Positions 19,586 through 28,500 of a DNA stretch of 64,000 nt are shown in pieces. The position numbers and the translations under genes are program-made. Location of the stretch: positions 124,001 to 188,000 of the forward strand of contig CAMXCT020006767.1 of assembly GCA_947184155.2 (NCBI GenBank), read 5' to 3'. This DNA is from Cladocopium goreaui. Its lineage: Eukaryota > Sar > Dinophyceae > Suessiales > Symbiodiniaceae. The notes beneath the pieces are model-generated. The model made no database searches and had not been told where the DNA came from. It worked only from the letters and a program-made list of their open reading frames with translations. Every line of letters begins with the position of its first letter. Position 1 is the stretch's first letter.

Positions 19586-22500
19586 ACAACAGGACCATTC
19601 TAACAACCTTACCTCCAAAATTGGCCTTCCTACACAATCGAGCCGGCAGACCAGCAAGCAAACGAGCCGCAGCAAGGATGAACACAAGAGTGTACCTAAT
19701 CAACCACCCGAAACTATCCTGGACCTCTTAGCGCAAAAAGCCGCATACCAGCCGCTGAATGACAACGCTAACGCACATGTTTCTGGTGATGATGTGATCT
19801 TTATTAAAGCCTCACACAGCCCTATTGACAGCATTCTATGTAGCAGTGCGGAAAGCAGTAGTCTCCTTATTTCCAATAGAGAAATCATCACTGGATGGCC
19901 CAGCTCATTTTCCCATGCTGATTGTGACTATTTTTCCAAGCTTGCAACGTGTTATCTCATAAAATTCCCAAGTTACATGTGCTATGCGGTTACTGCACTT
20001 CGTGTCCTCACCCATGCACCTTGGAATGACAACATGTTTCATGGCCACATCAGAGAACTAGTCCTATGCGCTATCGGAAATGGATGGACATGGGCTGACC
20101 AGACTGCTACGGTGCAAGGAAGACGAGTAAGCATTGGAGAAGTCTGCGCTGCTTTTGCCAGCTACCTTAACGTTAATGCCTTTCCACCTGGGCAAGTTTC
20201 TGACCTTGATACCGCGATCATTGCGGCCTGTGATGACTTGTTTCCAGACCATTGCGAACTCTTCTTTGCGCAATTTCATGTGAATTGCCTTTCATGTAAC
20301 GCATCGGGCAAGGTTTCTGCCGCTCTTTTTGATACAATGTTGAGTATTAACCTGGAGAACGATACCATTGATCTTTCGCGAATGATTGCAGATCGGGCTC
20401 CGCGACTTGCACTTGACAGAGAGGATGTTGGTTTTTCTCACGCCAGTGACTGTCACAATCAGGACCAACAAAACAATGAAGAAATTGAAGGTTGTTTGAT
20501 TTTCACCCTCAAAATTACAAGCCCCATTGAGCAACTGCCAATTGCTACCAAGGCTTTACATCTCCTTGGACAGCTCTTCAATGTTCCCACCCTGAGTGCC
20601 AATCCTGTTTGTCAATCTTTCCTAGTCACGGGTATCATCATTGTTCAAGGAAAGTCGTCACATCATTTCCTTATCATTGAGCGATGGAACGAAGGACAGG
20701 TTCTGGTTCATGACAACCTCCGCGGCCATGTATGGATCTCGGTCGAACAACTGAAAGCCACCTCCTTTGTATGGGGTTTTGTCTTCCGTCGACATGATCA
20801 TCAGCCTTATTCCTTCCAACCGCCACAGTACAAAGCTATTGCACCTGCCACACTACAGTGTGCCAAGCAGCCTCATCGCTCCAAAAAACAAAAGTTAAAA
20901 CCCAAAAATATTCTTGGCATTAGTGCCAAACGATATCAGACCCCCAATCTTTCAAAGAAAAAAGTGGGAAATAACAGCACCCCGGATCAGTCAACTGAAG
21001 CACTAGATAGCAAACCAGTTGATCCCCTACCACCAAGCGAGAACCCTCATCCTGCCAATACCCCGAAACACACTTACCCTGCACACAGCGAGGTGGGTGA
21101 TCAACACGGGGTACTCGTGGTTGGTTACCCACCTGGAACCCAATCCACGTCTCCCCCAGTGCAAAATAAGCCGGCCGGCACTGATCATCCCAGCCACCAT
21201 GGGGTACCCATGGTTGGACTTGGACTGCCTTTTCCTCATGCTGGCGCACCCATTCCGCATGCTGATCAGAACAACGACATTGTGAGTAGTACGTCAGAAA
21301 TCCACTGTGGGGCACCCACTGTTGGTCTGACGGACACCCCTCAAAACGATAACGGTCCTTTATTCCATGCAGAACTTGGCAGTAAAGAGCTTGTTGATGT
21401 CCCTCATCCTCATGAACCTGAGGCCTTGACACCAGTCAATATTAACGCAAGTGCCCAGTGTCCAACGCTTGAACATGCACCAGCAGAGACTGTCCGGTCA
21501 CGTCATAATGATAATCACAACAACGTCAACCCATCCTGTAGCTATGCTGGAAGTCTCCGCCCTCCAGTCAGTGGTGAAAGTGAGGTTTCCCATAGTTCTT
21601 TTGCGAAGGAGAAAGATGCATCCCCTCCTAAAAGGGCTAAGTATTCCAAAGTTCACCCATATGCTATTATTAGCCTATTTGACGGTGTAGGCTCAGCTAT
21701 TCCGGCCATCACTAAAGCTATTGGATGTGCCCCGCGCATCATCGTTGTTGCAGAATGTGACCCCATCCTCAGACAACTCGTTGGTGAACAATTCGGTCTT
21801 CGCACTGATGGGGAATGGACCCAATCAAGCAAGGACACTTACACGCTTTATGCTGACGATGTGCGGCGACTTCTTCGTAACCAATGTCGAATACTTAAGG
21901 AAGCTTTTGCATTGGCTGGGCCACAGTGCCGCTGGTTTTTAATTGCTGGCTCGCCTTGCCAGGATCTTACCCCAGCCGGCCCTCTGAAAGGACTCCTTGG
22001 ACTTACTGGCCATTGCAGTTCCCTCTTCTACTATGTCCACGTAATCCTTTGGCTTGTGCAAATGAACTATCCTCTGGAGCACATCCGCTTTCTACTTGAG
22101 AATGCAGGTGCTATGCTTGACATCCATCGCAAAGCAATCCTACGTGCCCTTGGACTGAACCCTGATTCGACTCCCGATAGCCTCCGCGTTGACCCCAAGA
22201 ATACACATGGCATAAGGCGTAACAGATTTTACTTTCGCAACTACCAAGACGGTGTCAAAGTCCCCAAGACGGTTGTTCTGGAACCGAGTGACATAGAAGG
22301 GCCGTTAATAGACTTTAATGGTCATCCGATTCCTTATGGGCCACTCCTACGAGTTAGATCCGTCTTAGGACACAATGTGTTGCAGCTATCCTGGACTGCA
22401 TATCAACCAATTTCTCTTATTTGGGACTACCTTTTCTGGGGAGACAAAGCTCAATTTCAACTCAAAGCCAAAATGCATTCAAGCGATATCATTCCTGCCC

Positions 22501-24065
22501 TTGATTTCGAGACCTCTCTGCCACCACATTATCTGCGTGCGTGGAATCGATTCCTGCAGTCTCTGCGACAAAAGAATGTGAGCACCATTGATCGAGACCG
22601 ATTAGTCCGTGCTATCCTGCCCATTTTCCATCATCCCCACATCAAAGCACCCATGAGAATCTTGCTCTGTGAGGAGGTCGAAAAATTAGCGGGATTACAC
22701 AACCATTTTGACCGAGTACAGGCTCACCGCTCGCTGCTCACTGAGTTCACAGTTAGAAACTATTGCGGTAATAGCTTTCATCCAGAATATATTCAGGCAG
22801 CCGTAGGACACCCTGAACGGCTACGCGACTGGCTCACTGAGCCTACTGAAACAGCAACCAAGCATGCATGGTCCGGAGTCGTTCACCCAAAACAAGCTCG
22901 AGCCCAATACCAAGCCCTGCGTGAACAAGTACAAACCTTGGCACGAGAACAACGTATCCGTGATTTCTCTTCCAAGCAAGTTGGTCTCGACCCAATGCCG
23001 GAACTTCCAATCCATGCACTCGAAGGTCTCTTGACCCCAGTCATGCCAACTGTACTTCCTAAGCAACTGTTGCCTGCTAACCGTAAGATTCACCCTGCTG
23101 ACTTAGGCGTCATGGACAGCAGACCACCATCGCAGCTTTCGCCAACTGCTATTCAACTCCTCCAGGAACAACACATGCAAAGCATCCTTGTCGGTATGAG
23201 GTTTTTCGGAGCAGGCATTGGAAGAACAGAAGATTTGCTGCAGTTCTTTTTTGGCCATAATTATGATGGTGTAGTGGAACGCCATTGCCCACAGGCCAAA
23301 GAGTGGATCTCCAATAAACTCAAATCCGCTGGACAGTGCACCTCCACCATGGCACAGCTGTTGCTTTGGTTGTATTCACTATTACATCGCGAGCAAGTCT
23401 CTGTTCATTTTGTTCATATTGCTGACTGGGAAGATCAAGCACATGTTGCCACTTTCGGTGATGCCCCTGCCAAATGGACAGTCTATTGTGTTCAATTTCC
23501 GCGCTCGCGTACTTTTCACCTTGACACAGCGGCGTGGAATTGTCATACCCGAGTTGACATCCCATGGCAGCAACTGCCCCAACCTCTTGTGTTCACGGCT
23601 GCACCCATCCCGTTCCGCTGCACCAACCCCAACTGCATCTGGTTTGCTGTCCCCTATGGACCCAAAGGACAATATTTAATTTGTCATCGATTCATTGGCA
23701 CATTCCTCTACGACAAGTGCATTGTGTGTTTCCTGTCTCGTTTTATCGAACAAGCCTCGTGCAATGTACATACAACAGCTAGTTCTTATCCTGAACTACA
23801 CGGGTGCATGTTCATAGACAATGAAGGTAATGTTGCCGTCGCTGCTGCGCACGACTGGAGGCTTGATGACACTGCAGGGTACCAAACATGTCTTATCAAA
23901 GCATCGATTGACAACCGTGTCTTCAAGTACCCAGAGCATATTGACAACCTTCCACATATCAACCCCATTGGAAAAATCAGTCAGGAACTTGCATGCCACT
24001 GGAATACGGACGATGCCTCCCCGGTTTTTGCTTATTTTATTTGTTCCCTTATTGAGTGTCAGTAG
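19572..24065 (+). CDS. ORF2: USP-like protease, DNMT3-like C5 methyltransferase, unknown C-terminus, 1497 aa
   Basis: Start chosen at ATG 19572, inside the end of ORF1; the frame is open further upstream but that part is shadow of ORF1. Residues about 125-405 resemble ubiquitin-specific peptidases (family C19): Cys box YMCYAVTAL with Cys137, a zinc-ribbon-like CLSC step followed by an LSINL stretch, and a His box SSHHFLIIERW (His364/365) followed by HDN (Asp381). Residues 410-690 form a Pro/His/Asn-rich linker with HGVPMVGL-like repeats. Residues about 695-1090 are a complete DNMT: SLFDGVGSA (motif I, Asp704), GSPCQDL (motif IV, catalytic Cys796), LLENAGAM (motif VI, Glu843), RNRFYF (motif VIII) and GNSFHPEYI (motif X). 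SLFDG and SPCxDL point to the DNMT3 type. It would methylate cytosine in DNA using SAM. Residues 1090-1497 are Cys/His/Trp-rich and unknown. Confidence 0.85.
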   Translation: MTTFKQQDHSNNLTSKIGLPTQSSRQTSKQTSRSKDEHKSVPNQPPETILDLLAQKAAYQPLNDNANAHVSGDDVIFIKASHSPIDSILCSSAESSSLLISNREIITGWPSSFSHADCDYFSKLATCYLIKFPSYMCYAVTALRVLTHAPWNDNMFHGHIRELVLCAIGNGWTWADQTATVQGRRVSIGEVCAAFASYLNVNAFPPGQVSDLDTAIIAACDDLFPDHCELFFAQFHVNCLSCNASGKVSAALFDTMLSINLENDTIDLSRMIADRAPRLALDREDVGFSHASDCHNQDQQNNEEIEGCLIFTLKITSPIEQLPIATKALHLLGQLFNVPTLSANPVCQSFLVTGIIIVQGKSSHHFLIIERWNEGQVLVHDNLRGHVWISVEQLKATSFVWGFVFRRHDHQPYSFQPPQYKAIAPATLQCAKQPHRSKKQKLKPKNILGISAKRYQTPNLSKKKVGNNSTPDQSTEALDSKPVDPLPPSENPHPANTPKHTYPAHSEVGDQHGVLVVGYPPGTQSTSPPVQNKPAGTDHPSHHGVPMVGLGLPFPHAGAPIPHADQNNDIVSSTSEIHCGAPTVGLTDTPQNDNGPLFHAELGSKELVDVPHPHEPEALTPVNINASAQCPTLEHAPAETVRSRHNDNHNNVNPSCSYAGSLRPPVSGESEVSHSSFAKEKDASPPKRAKYSKVHPYAIISLFDGVGSAIPAITKAIGCAPRIIVVAECDPILRQLVGEQFGLRTDGEWTQSSKDTYTLYADDVRRLLRNQCRILKEAFALAGPQCRWFLIAGSPCQDLTPAGPLKGLLGLTGHCSSLFYYVHVILWLVQMNYPLEHIRFLLENAGAMLDIHRKAILRALGLNPDSTPDSLRVDPKNTHGIRRNRFYFRNYQDGVKVPKTVVLEPSDIEGPLIDFNGHPIPYGPLLRVRSVLGHNVLQLSWTAYQPISLIWDYLFWGDKAQFQLKAKMHSSDIIPALDFETSLPPHYLRAWNRFLQSLRQKNVSTIDRDRLVRAILPIFHHPHIKAPMRILLCEEVEKLAGLHNHFDRVQAHRSLLTEFTVRNYCGNSFHPEYIQAAVGHPERLRDWLTEPTETATKHAWSGVVHPKQARAQYQALREQVQTLAREQRIRDFSSKQVGLDPMPELPIHALEGLLTPVMPTVLPKQLLPANRKIHPADLGVMDSRPPSQLSPTAIQLLQEQHMQSILVGMRFFGAGIGRTEDLLQFFFGHNYDGVVERHCPQAKEWISNKLKSAGQCTSTMAQLLLWLYSLLHREQVSVHFVHIADWEDQAHVATFGDAPAKWTVYCVQFPRSRTFHLDTAAWNCHTRVDIPWQQLPQPLVFTAAPIPFRCTNPNCIWFAVPYGPKGQYLICHRFIGTFLYDKCIVCFLSRFIEQASCNVHTTASSYPELHGCMFIDNEGNVAVAAAHDWRLDDTAGYQTCLIKASIDNRVFKYPEHIDNLPHINPIGKISQELACHWNTDDASPVFAYFICSLIECQ
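21105..21319. repeat. Three GGGGTAC-family palindromes within ORF2
   Basis: CACGGGGTACTCGTG (21105-21119), CCATGGGGTACCCATGG (21197-21213) and GTGGGGCACCCAC (21307-21319). They encode the repeated HGV-V-G peptides of the disordered linker. Spacing is about 92-110 bp. Arms differ between copies but are self-complementary. Confidence 0.7.
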
Positions 24066-24070
24066 GAACC

Positions 24071-25153
24071 ATGCAGCGCCTCGGGACAGTTGCGAAACCT
24101 CTCCTGCTCGAGTTTCGCAACGCTTGGTCCCGGCAGATCCGAGCGTTGTATTCACTTCAGTTTATGACCAAATGTCCGAAAAGCTTACACTGCTTGCAGT
24201 CACTCTCGTTCTTGCCGCATGTACTCCAAATCCCCGCACCGTGGCCAATATTAGATATCCAAACTGTGGCTAATAAGTGTGGCATCCGCAGCGAATGTTT
24301 TACTCACACGAGACAACTACTTGCACAAGCACTAGCCAACTCTTCTGAGTTTAGCCTCCTTTGTGCCGAAGTCCTCAAATATCGTCTAGAAAAGAAGCAA
24401 GATTGCTGCACTGCCCTTAAACAGTTAACCACATGGAATGTCTCAGGTTGGAGAACGTTGCAATGGACTAACCCTAAGACGCAAGCCATCCTCCGCCGAG
24501 CTCGGAATGGTATTGTCTGCCTTCAAGAAACCAGATGGACGGCGAGTACTGCTACAAATTTTCTCCAAACCTACCCAGGTTTTAATATTGCGCACTCTCC
24601 ATCAATCGCAACCGAGAACGGAGGTCTGTCGGGAGGAGTCGCCATATTGATTCCATGCTCCTTTAGACTCCTTCAAGAAATTGTCATCCTGCCTGGTAAA
24701 CTCCTTGCCGCACAAGTCCAGACAAGAACCGACTGCTTTTGGGTGATTTCGGCCTATTGTCATCCCAGCAGCGCAAAAGAAGACTGTGAAACGCTTGCCA
24801 GATGGCTATATGATCATCAGGACCTACCTGACCCGTTCTTCATTGTCGGAGACTTTAATCATGGTCATCACCTCTCTCTTGACGCATGGCACCGCATATT
24901 AAGTTGTGCCCAGGGCGACGACATCGTCAAAGATGAACCTACCTTCTGGGGCCCAAATGGCTCGTCAGCAATCGATAAAGTTATCCTTCCGACCGAATAC
25001 ATGAATCGAGGACTAATTCAATATCAGGTTTTCTATGATCATCTTTTCGAGTCTGCTGGACATGCATGCATATCCGTCCAATTGCGCCATCGGCCGCCCG
25101 TTTCCAGTAGCCCAGACCTGCCCCTACATATGACTATACTAGCTGGTGGTTAG
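24071..25153 (+). CDS. ORF3: LINE apurinic-type endonuclease, 360 aa
   Basis: Endonuclease/exonuclease/phosphatase fold that nicks target DNA to prime reverse transcription in non-LTR elements. Visible active-site motifs, numbered from ATG 24071: TTWNVSGW (Asn123), LQETRW (Glu153), VGDFNHG (Asp261, Asn263), SSAIDKV (Asp302) and YDHL (His324). All expected catalytic residues are present, so the domain looks intact. The first 110 residues are unassigned and Cys-containing. The ATG follows the ORF2 stop by 5 nt; a GTG at 24056 would overlap it. In related elements a reverse transcriptase continues in the same ORF; here a stop occurs at 25153 and nothing RT-like follows. Confidence 0.85.
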   Translation: MQRLGTVAKPLLLEFRNAWSRQIRALYSLQFMTKCPKSLHCLQSLSFLPHVLQIPAPWPILDIQTVANKCGIRSECFTHTRQLLAQALANSSEFSLLCAEVLKYRLEKKQDCCTALKQLTTWNVSGWRTLQWTNPKTQAILRRARNGIVCLQETRWTASTATNFLQTYPGFNIAHSPSIATENGGLSGGVAILIPCSFRLLQEIVILPGKLLAAQVQTRTDCFWVISAYCHPSSAKEDCETLARWLYDHQDLPDPFFIVGDFNHGHHLSLDAWHRILSCAQGDDIVKDEPTFWGPNGSSAIDKVILPTEYMNRGLIQYQVFYDHLFESAGHACISVQLRHRPPVSSSPDLPLHMTILAGG

Positions 25154-25329
25154 CTTTGTGCTTTTGTGCCTGCTATTTTTTTTGGATTATTTTGATCACC
25201 CACACATCTAATGCTTCTACTCCCTCACTACAGCCTCTTCATAAGTCGGAAGTTAGACTTCAGAAAGTCGGAAGTTAGAGTTAAGAAGTTAGACAAAAAA
25301 ACAAATTCCCAGCACTTCCAAAAGTGACG

Positions 25330-25560
25330 GATTAAGATAAAGAAAGGTTTCTCTTTAACTAATTAAGGAATGTTTCCTTACAAAAAGGTTCCTTAAATAA
25401 CACAACCTTCCTTATTTAAGGAAAAACGTTTAATTAAGTTTTTCTGTAATGAAGCAATGGCAATGTTTTCCCTTAATTAGGGAAACAACATGTCCTCAAG
25501 AAAAGGTTTTTAAGCGAGGTTTCCTTAAACAACGAGGGTTTCCTTAATTAACAGCTTTTG
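25330..25560. repeat. Cluster of TTCCTTAA / TTAAGGAA motifs
   Basis: About seven copies of TTCCTTAA or its complement, in both orientations within 230 bp, often extended as AATTAAGGAA or TTTCCTTAATTAA. They can pair as many alternative hairpins. The cluster lies 200 bp after the truncated end of the LINE-like element. No other such cluster was seen in the window. Confidence 0.7.
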
Positions 25561-26243
25561 GAGCTCCTGGGACCTGGTCATTTTTGGGAGTGCCGGATTG
25601 TACCCAGCGGTGGCGGGTATCTGTTTGCTTCAAATGTTTCAACATTGATCAGAATTCATGATGTATTTTGGCCCAAAAACTTTCAAACGGTTTGAGCCTG
25701 TTCTGTGACAGAAAAGGTTTTCAACAAAAAATGCAACTCAAAAAAAATGTTACGCAACGCTTGTGTGTTTCTAACATGTTTTGAAAACAAAGTTGACATA
25801 GAAATTGTGGAGAACGTGTCATGCGTTTTTTTTTACATAAACGTACACTGATAGGCATCATATTCAGTGAAGAACTTGCTGGCATTTTTTTTGCTAGACT
25901 TGAAATGCATTTATCTTCTGAGAGAGGGGGGGGCAGGGCGTTCCCAAAAAGCAACGATATTTCTTCAATGGGAATTCCAGGATCCTACAATGGATGTACT
26001 GTACCATATAAGGCCATATTTTGGAGGGATATCCCCTTACATAACCCTAATATTACCAAACCTTTTTAAGCCTTTGTTGTTGTAAAATGGTCAGGGCTGG
26101 CAAATTACACCCAACCCATGTGTTTTAATAGAAAAACACCGGCTTAAAATATTTTATTGCTGGTGTCAAAAATTGCGCCCTATCAGTGTCATGAGACTAC
26201 GACTACAACGACGACTACCACTACGCCTCAGCCTCAGTCAAAT
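25561..26243. other. No gene seen
   Basis: AT-rich spacer with homopolymer runs (T9 near 25826, G8 near 25926). Open frames here are short and have no protein-like features. Confidence 0.5.
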
Positions 26244-26500
26244 GATGCCTTAATGGTGTCATGATGATGCCTTTATGGTGTCAAAGAAGTGATGCCTTAA
26301 TGGTGTCATAATGATGCCTTACTGGTGTCAAAAAAGTGATGCCTCAATGGTGTCACAATGATGCCTTTATGGTGTCAAAGAAGTGATGCCCTAGTGGTGT
26401 CACAACATTAAAGGCGCCGTGATGGTGCCTAAAATTGATGCCGAGATGGTATCAGTGAAGGCGCCGTGATGGTGCCTAAAATTGATGCCGAGATGGTGTC
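26244..26500. repeat. Array 1 of 17-bp quasi-palindrome (GATGCC...GGTGTC orientation)
   Basis: Eleven units of the type GATGCCnnnnTGGTGTC, plus the variant GGCGCCGTGATGGTGCC at two positions, spaced about 20-27 bp apart. Arms can pair with G:T wobbles, and several variants show compensating changes (GGCGCC with GGTGCC; GATGCC with GGTATC). Confidence 0.85.
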
Positions 26501-26785
26501 AGTGAAGGTGCTGGTGCTCAATGTTGCCCATAGCCAGGGCCTCAATCGCAGGGATGATGTCAGGATGAGGGCATTTCCACAAACGATCATGTATTGATAT
26601 AATTTTTGATGGAAAGATCAAGACAATATATTTCCAGATTTTTTGGAACCTTAAAGTAAACAAATATACCGTATTATCAGGGGGGTCAATTCAGCTTACA
26701 AGAGTGTTTCAGTGCACACATCTCCATTCATCCATCCACCAAGATGACATCCGAAATCCATGTCATATTTTTTGCATAGTTCACA

Positions 26786-26973
26786 AACACCATCGCAGCA
26801 TCATTAAATGGGACGCCATCACAGCGTCCTCAGCAACTAGGACACCATCACGGCATCCTCATTAAATGAGACACCATCACGGCATCTTCATTAGATAGGA
26901 CACCATCGCGGCATCCTCATTACATGAGACACCATCACGGCATCTTCACAAAATGGTACGCCATCACGACATC
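26786..26973. repeat. Array 2 of the 17-bp quasi-palindrome (reverse orientation)
   Basis: Seven units of GACACCATCACGGCATC type at about 27-30 bp spacing, including GACGCCATCACAGCGTC near 26812 and TACGCCATCACGACATC at 26957. Orientation is opposite to array 1. Confidence 0.85.
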
Positions 26974-28292
26974 TTTCCAACCTTTGAACTGGCACTGAGT
27001 CTGGGACCCCGCCTGAACTTCGCGAAGATGACTGAGCTTTGTTCCTCGGTGGAATGCAGCATGGCGATGGGGAATTCATTGAAAATAACATGGTGTGAGT
27101 CAATGAGATCCTGTATAACTCAAATGTACACTGGACGGCTCTTTTTTTTGACTCTGGCGCGACCCGCATCTGCTTGGGCCACGGAGCAATTTCAGTTCAG
27201 GGATGATTGATATGATATGGGCTATATGGACATGTCTTTTTGAGTACATAACATTACATAACTTGATATCCCTCACAATGACTCTGAAGCAAGAATCATG
27301 AGCATGATGGTACTACAGTGTATTATCATTCACCCCAAACTCAGCTGAAGGGTTTGAAAGATGTTGACGAAAACCAAGTGGGTATGGCTCAAAATATTGA
27401 ATCTGACACATCCATTCCCTAGGACATTCAATCTTTTTGATGATGATTGCAAACTATGACATTTCAAACTGCTAAACATCAATCTCTCCAGACTAGACTT
27501 GTCAAGCAGGTTTGAACCGGAACGTGTTGGAACTCAATCAATTGTAAAACTGGCTTTATTTCGTTATGATGCCGTGTCAACAAATGGAATTAAGTACATA
27601 GGATGCTTTGCTCATATTTTTCCTTAAATTTCAAACCTGCTTGACATAAAAACTGGTACACGCTGCTCGGCCACCATCAGATGTTGCAAAATGTTGCAAA
27701 CAAAAAAATAGAATCTTCCAGAAGTGACAAGGAATATATTGGAGGATAACATGAACAAGCAATGAGTTAATTTCAGCTCAAACTGTTTGCAACACCTGAT
27801 GGCAGCTACAGCTCCTGTGCGCTGGCTACAGCTTCTGTGCGTTGCCTGCCATGATCTGCCATGATGTCCTATGATGGGGTGTTTTTTGAAAAGTGTGTGT
27901 GTGTGTGCGTGCGTGTGTGTGTGTGTGGTGTGTGTGTGTGTGTCTGTCTGTCTTTGTGTAGATTTCGTTGTTGTTCTGCAGTGTAGTTTGCTTTTACATG
28001 CGGCTGCCGGCGTCTAACCGAACCTGCTTCTCAGCTGGTTGTATTTTCGCTCCCATTTCTTTCTTTCGATACTTTCTTCTCCCATTGCTTCTTTCAGTGC
28101 CTGGAACGAAGCTGAGTGTTGAGATGATCATCGTTTTGAGAAAGTGCTTAGTGGACTGCTAGACTGAGCATGACCTAGTCAACAAAAAACAGCCGCAACA
28201 TTGTTGGATGGTGTGGATTCAGAATTAAACAGAATAGTTCGCACATTGGCTATGGATCAGACTGATCAGCCCCAAAACAGATGGTTGCCTAC
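26974..28292. other. No gene seen; GT microsatellite at 27892-27946
   Basis: AT-rich spacer. A (GT)n tract with a few interruptions occupies 27892-27946. No recognisable coding or RNA gene. Confidence 0.5.
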
Positions 28293-28460
28293 TCAAACTG
28301 ATTTTGATCCAAACCCATGTAGCAAGCAGGCCTCGTTGCGGCGCTTTAACTCTCGCCCTTCTTCTCTGGCCTTCTCTGCTTCTGCTTCGGCCTGGTCCCG
28401 TTCTTTTTGCATCTTCTTCAGCTTTACGAGCAGGTTCATCGCGACGATGTTCACCGCCAT
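28293..28460 (-). CDS. Small charged helical ORF, 55 aa
   Basis: Minus-strand frame from ATG 28460 to TGA 28293. The product is strongly amphipathic: MAVNIVAMNLLVKLKKMQKE, then Glu/Ala/Lys/Arg-rich helix (AEAEKAREEGRELKRRN). It could be a short coiled-coil protein or the last exon of the Gln/Pro-rich gene upstream on the same strand. Support is only composition; chance is possible. Confidence 0.3.
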   Translation of the reverse strand: MAVNIVAMNLLVKLKKMQKERDQAEAEAEKAREEGRELKRRNEACLLHGFGSKSV

Positions 28461-28500
28461 TTTTTTCCCTCGTAAGCTCCTGGCATCTCAGAAAGTTGTA

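Larger units (their letters stand above)
16319..25153 (+). mobile_element. LINE-like retroelement with USP-like, DNMT3-like and endonuclease domains, RT missing
   Basis: Three consecutive plus-strand ORFs (16829-19585, 19572-24065, 24071-25153) whose last member is an apurinic-type endonuclease of the kind found in non-LTR retrotransposons. The middle ORF carries a complete cytosine methyltransferase. Dinoflagellate retrotransposons that captured DNMTs have been reported (work on recurrent acquisition of cytosine methyltransferases into eukaryotic retrotransposons). The reverse transcriptase expected downstream of the endonuclease is not present after 25153. All three frames are open without internal stops, so the copy is either young, or selected, or assembled next to a deletion. 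The 5' boundary is taken at the spliced-leader relic; the 3' boundary is uncertain. Confidence 0.75.
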
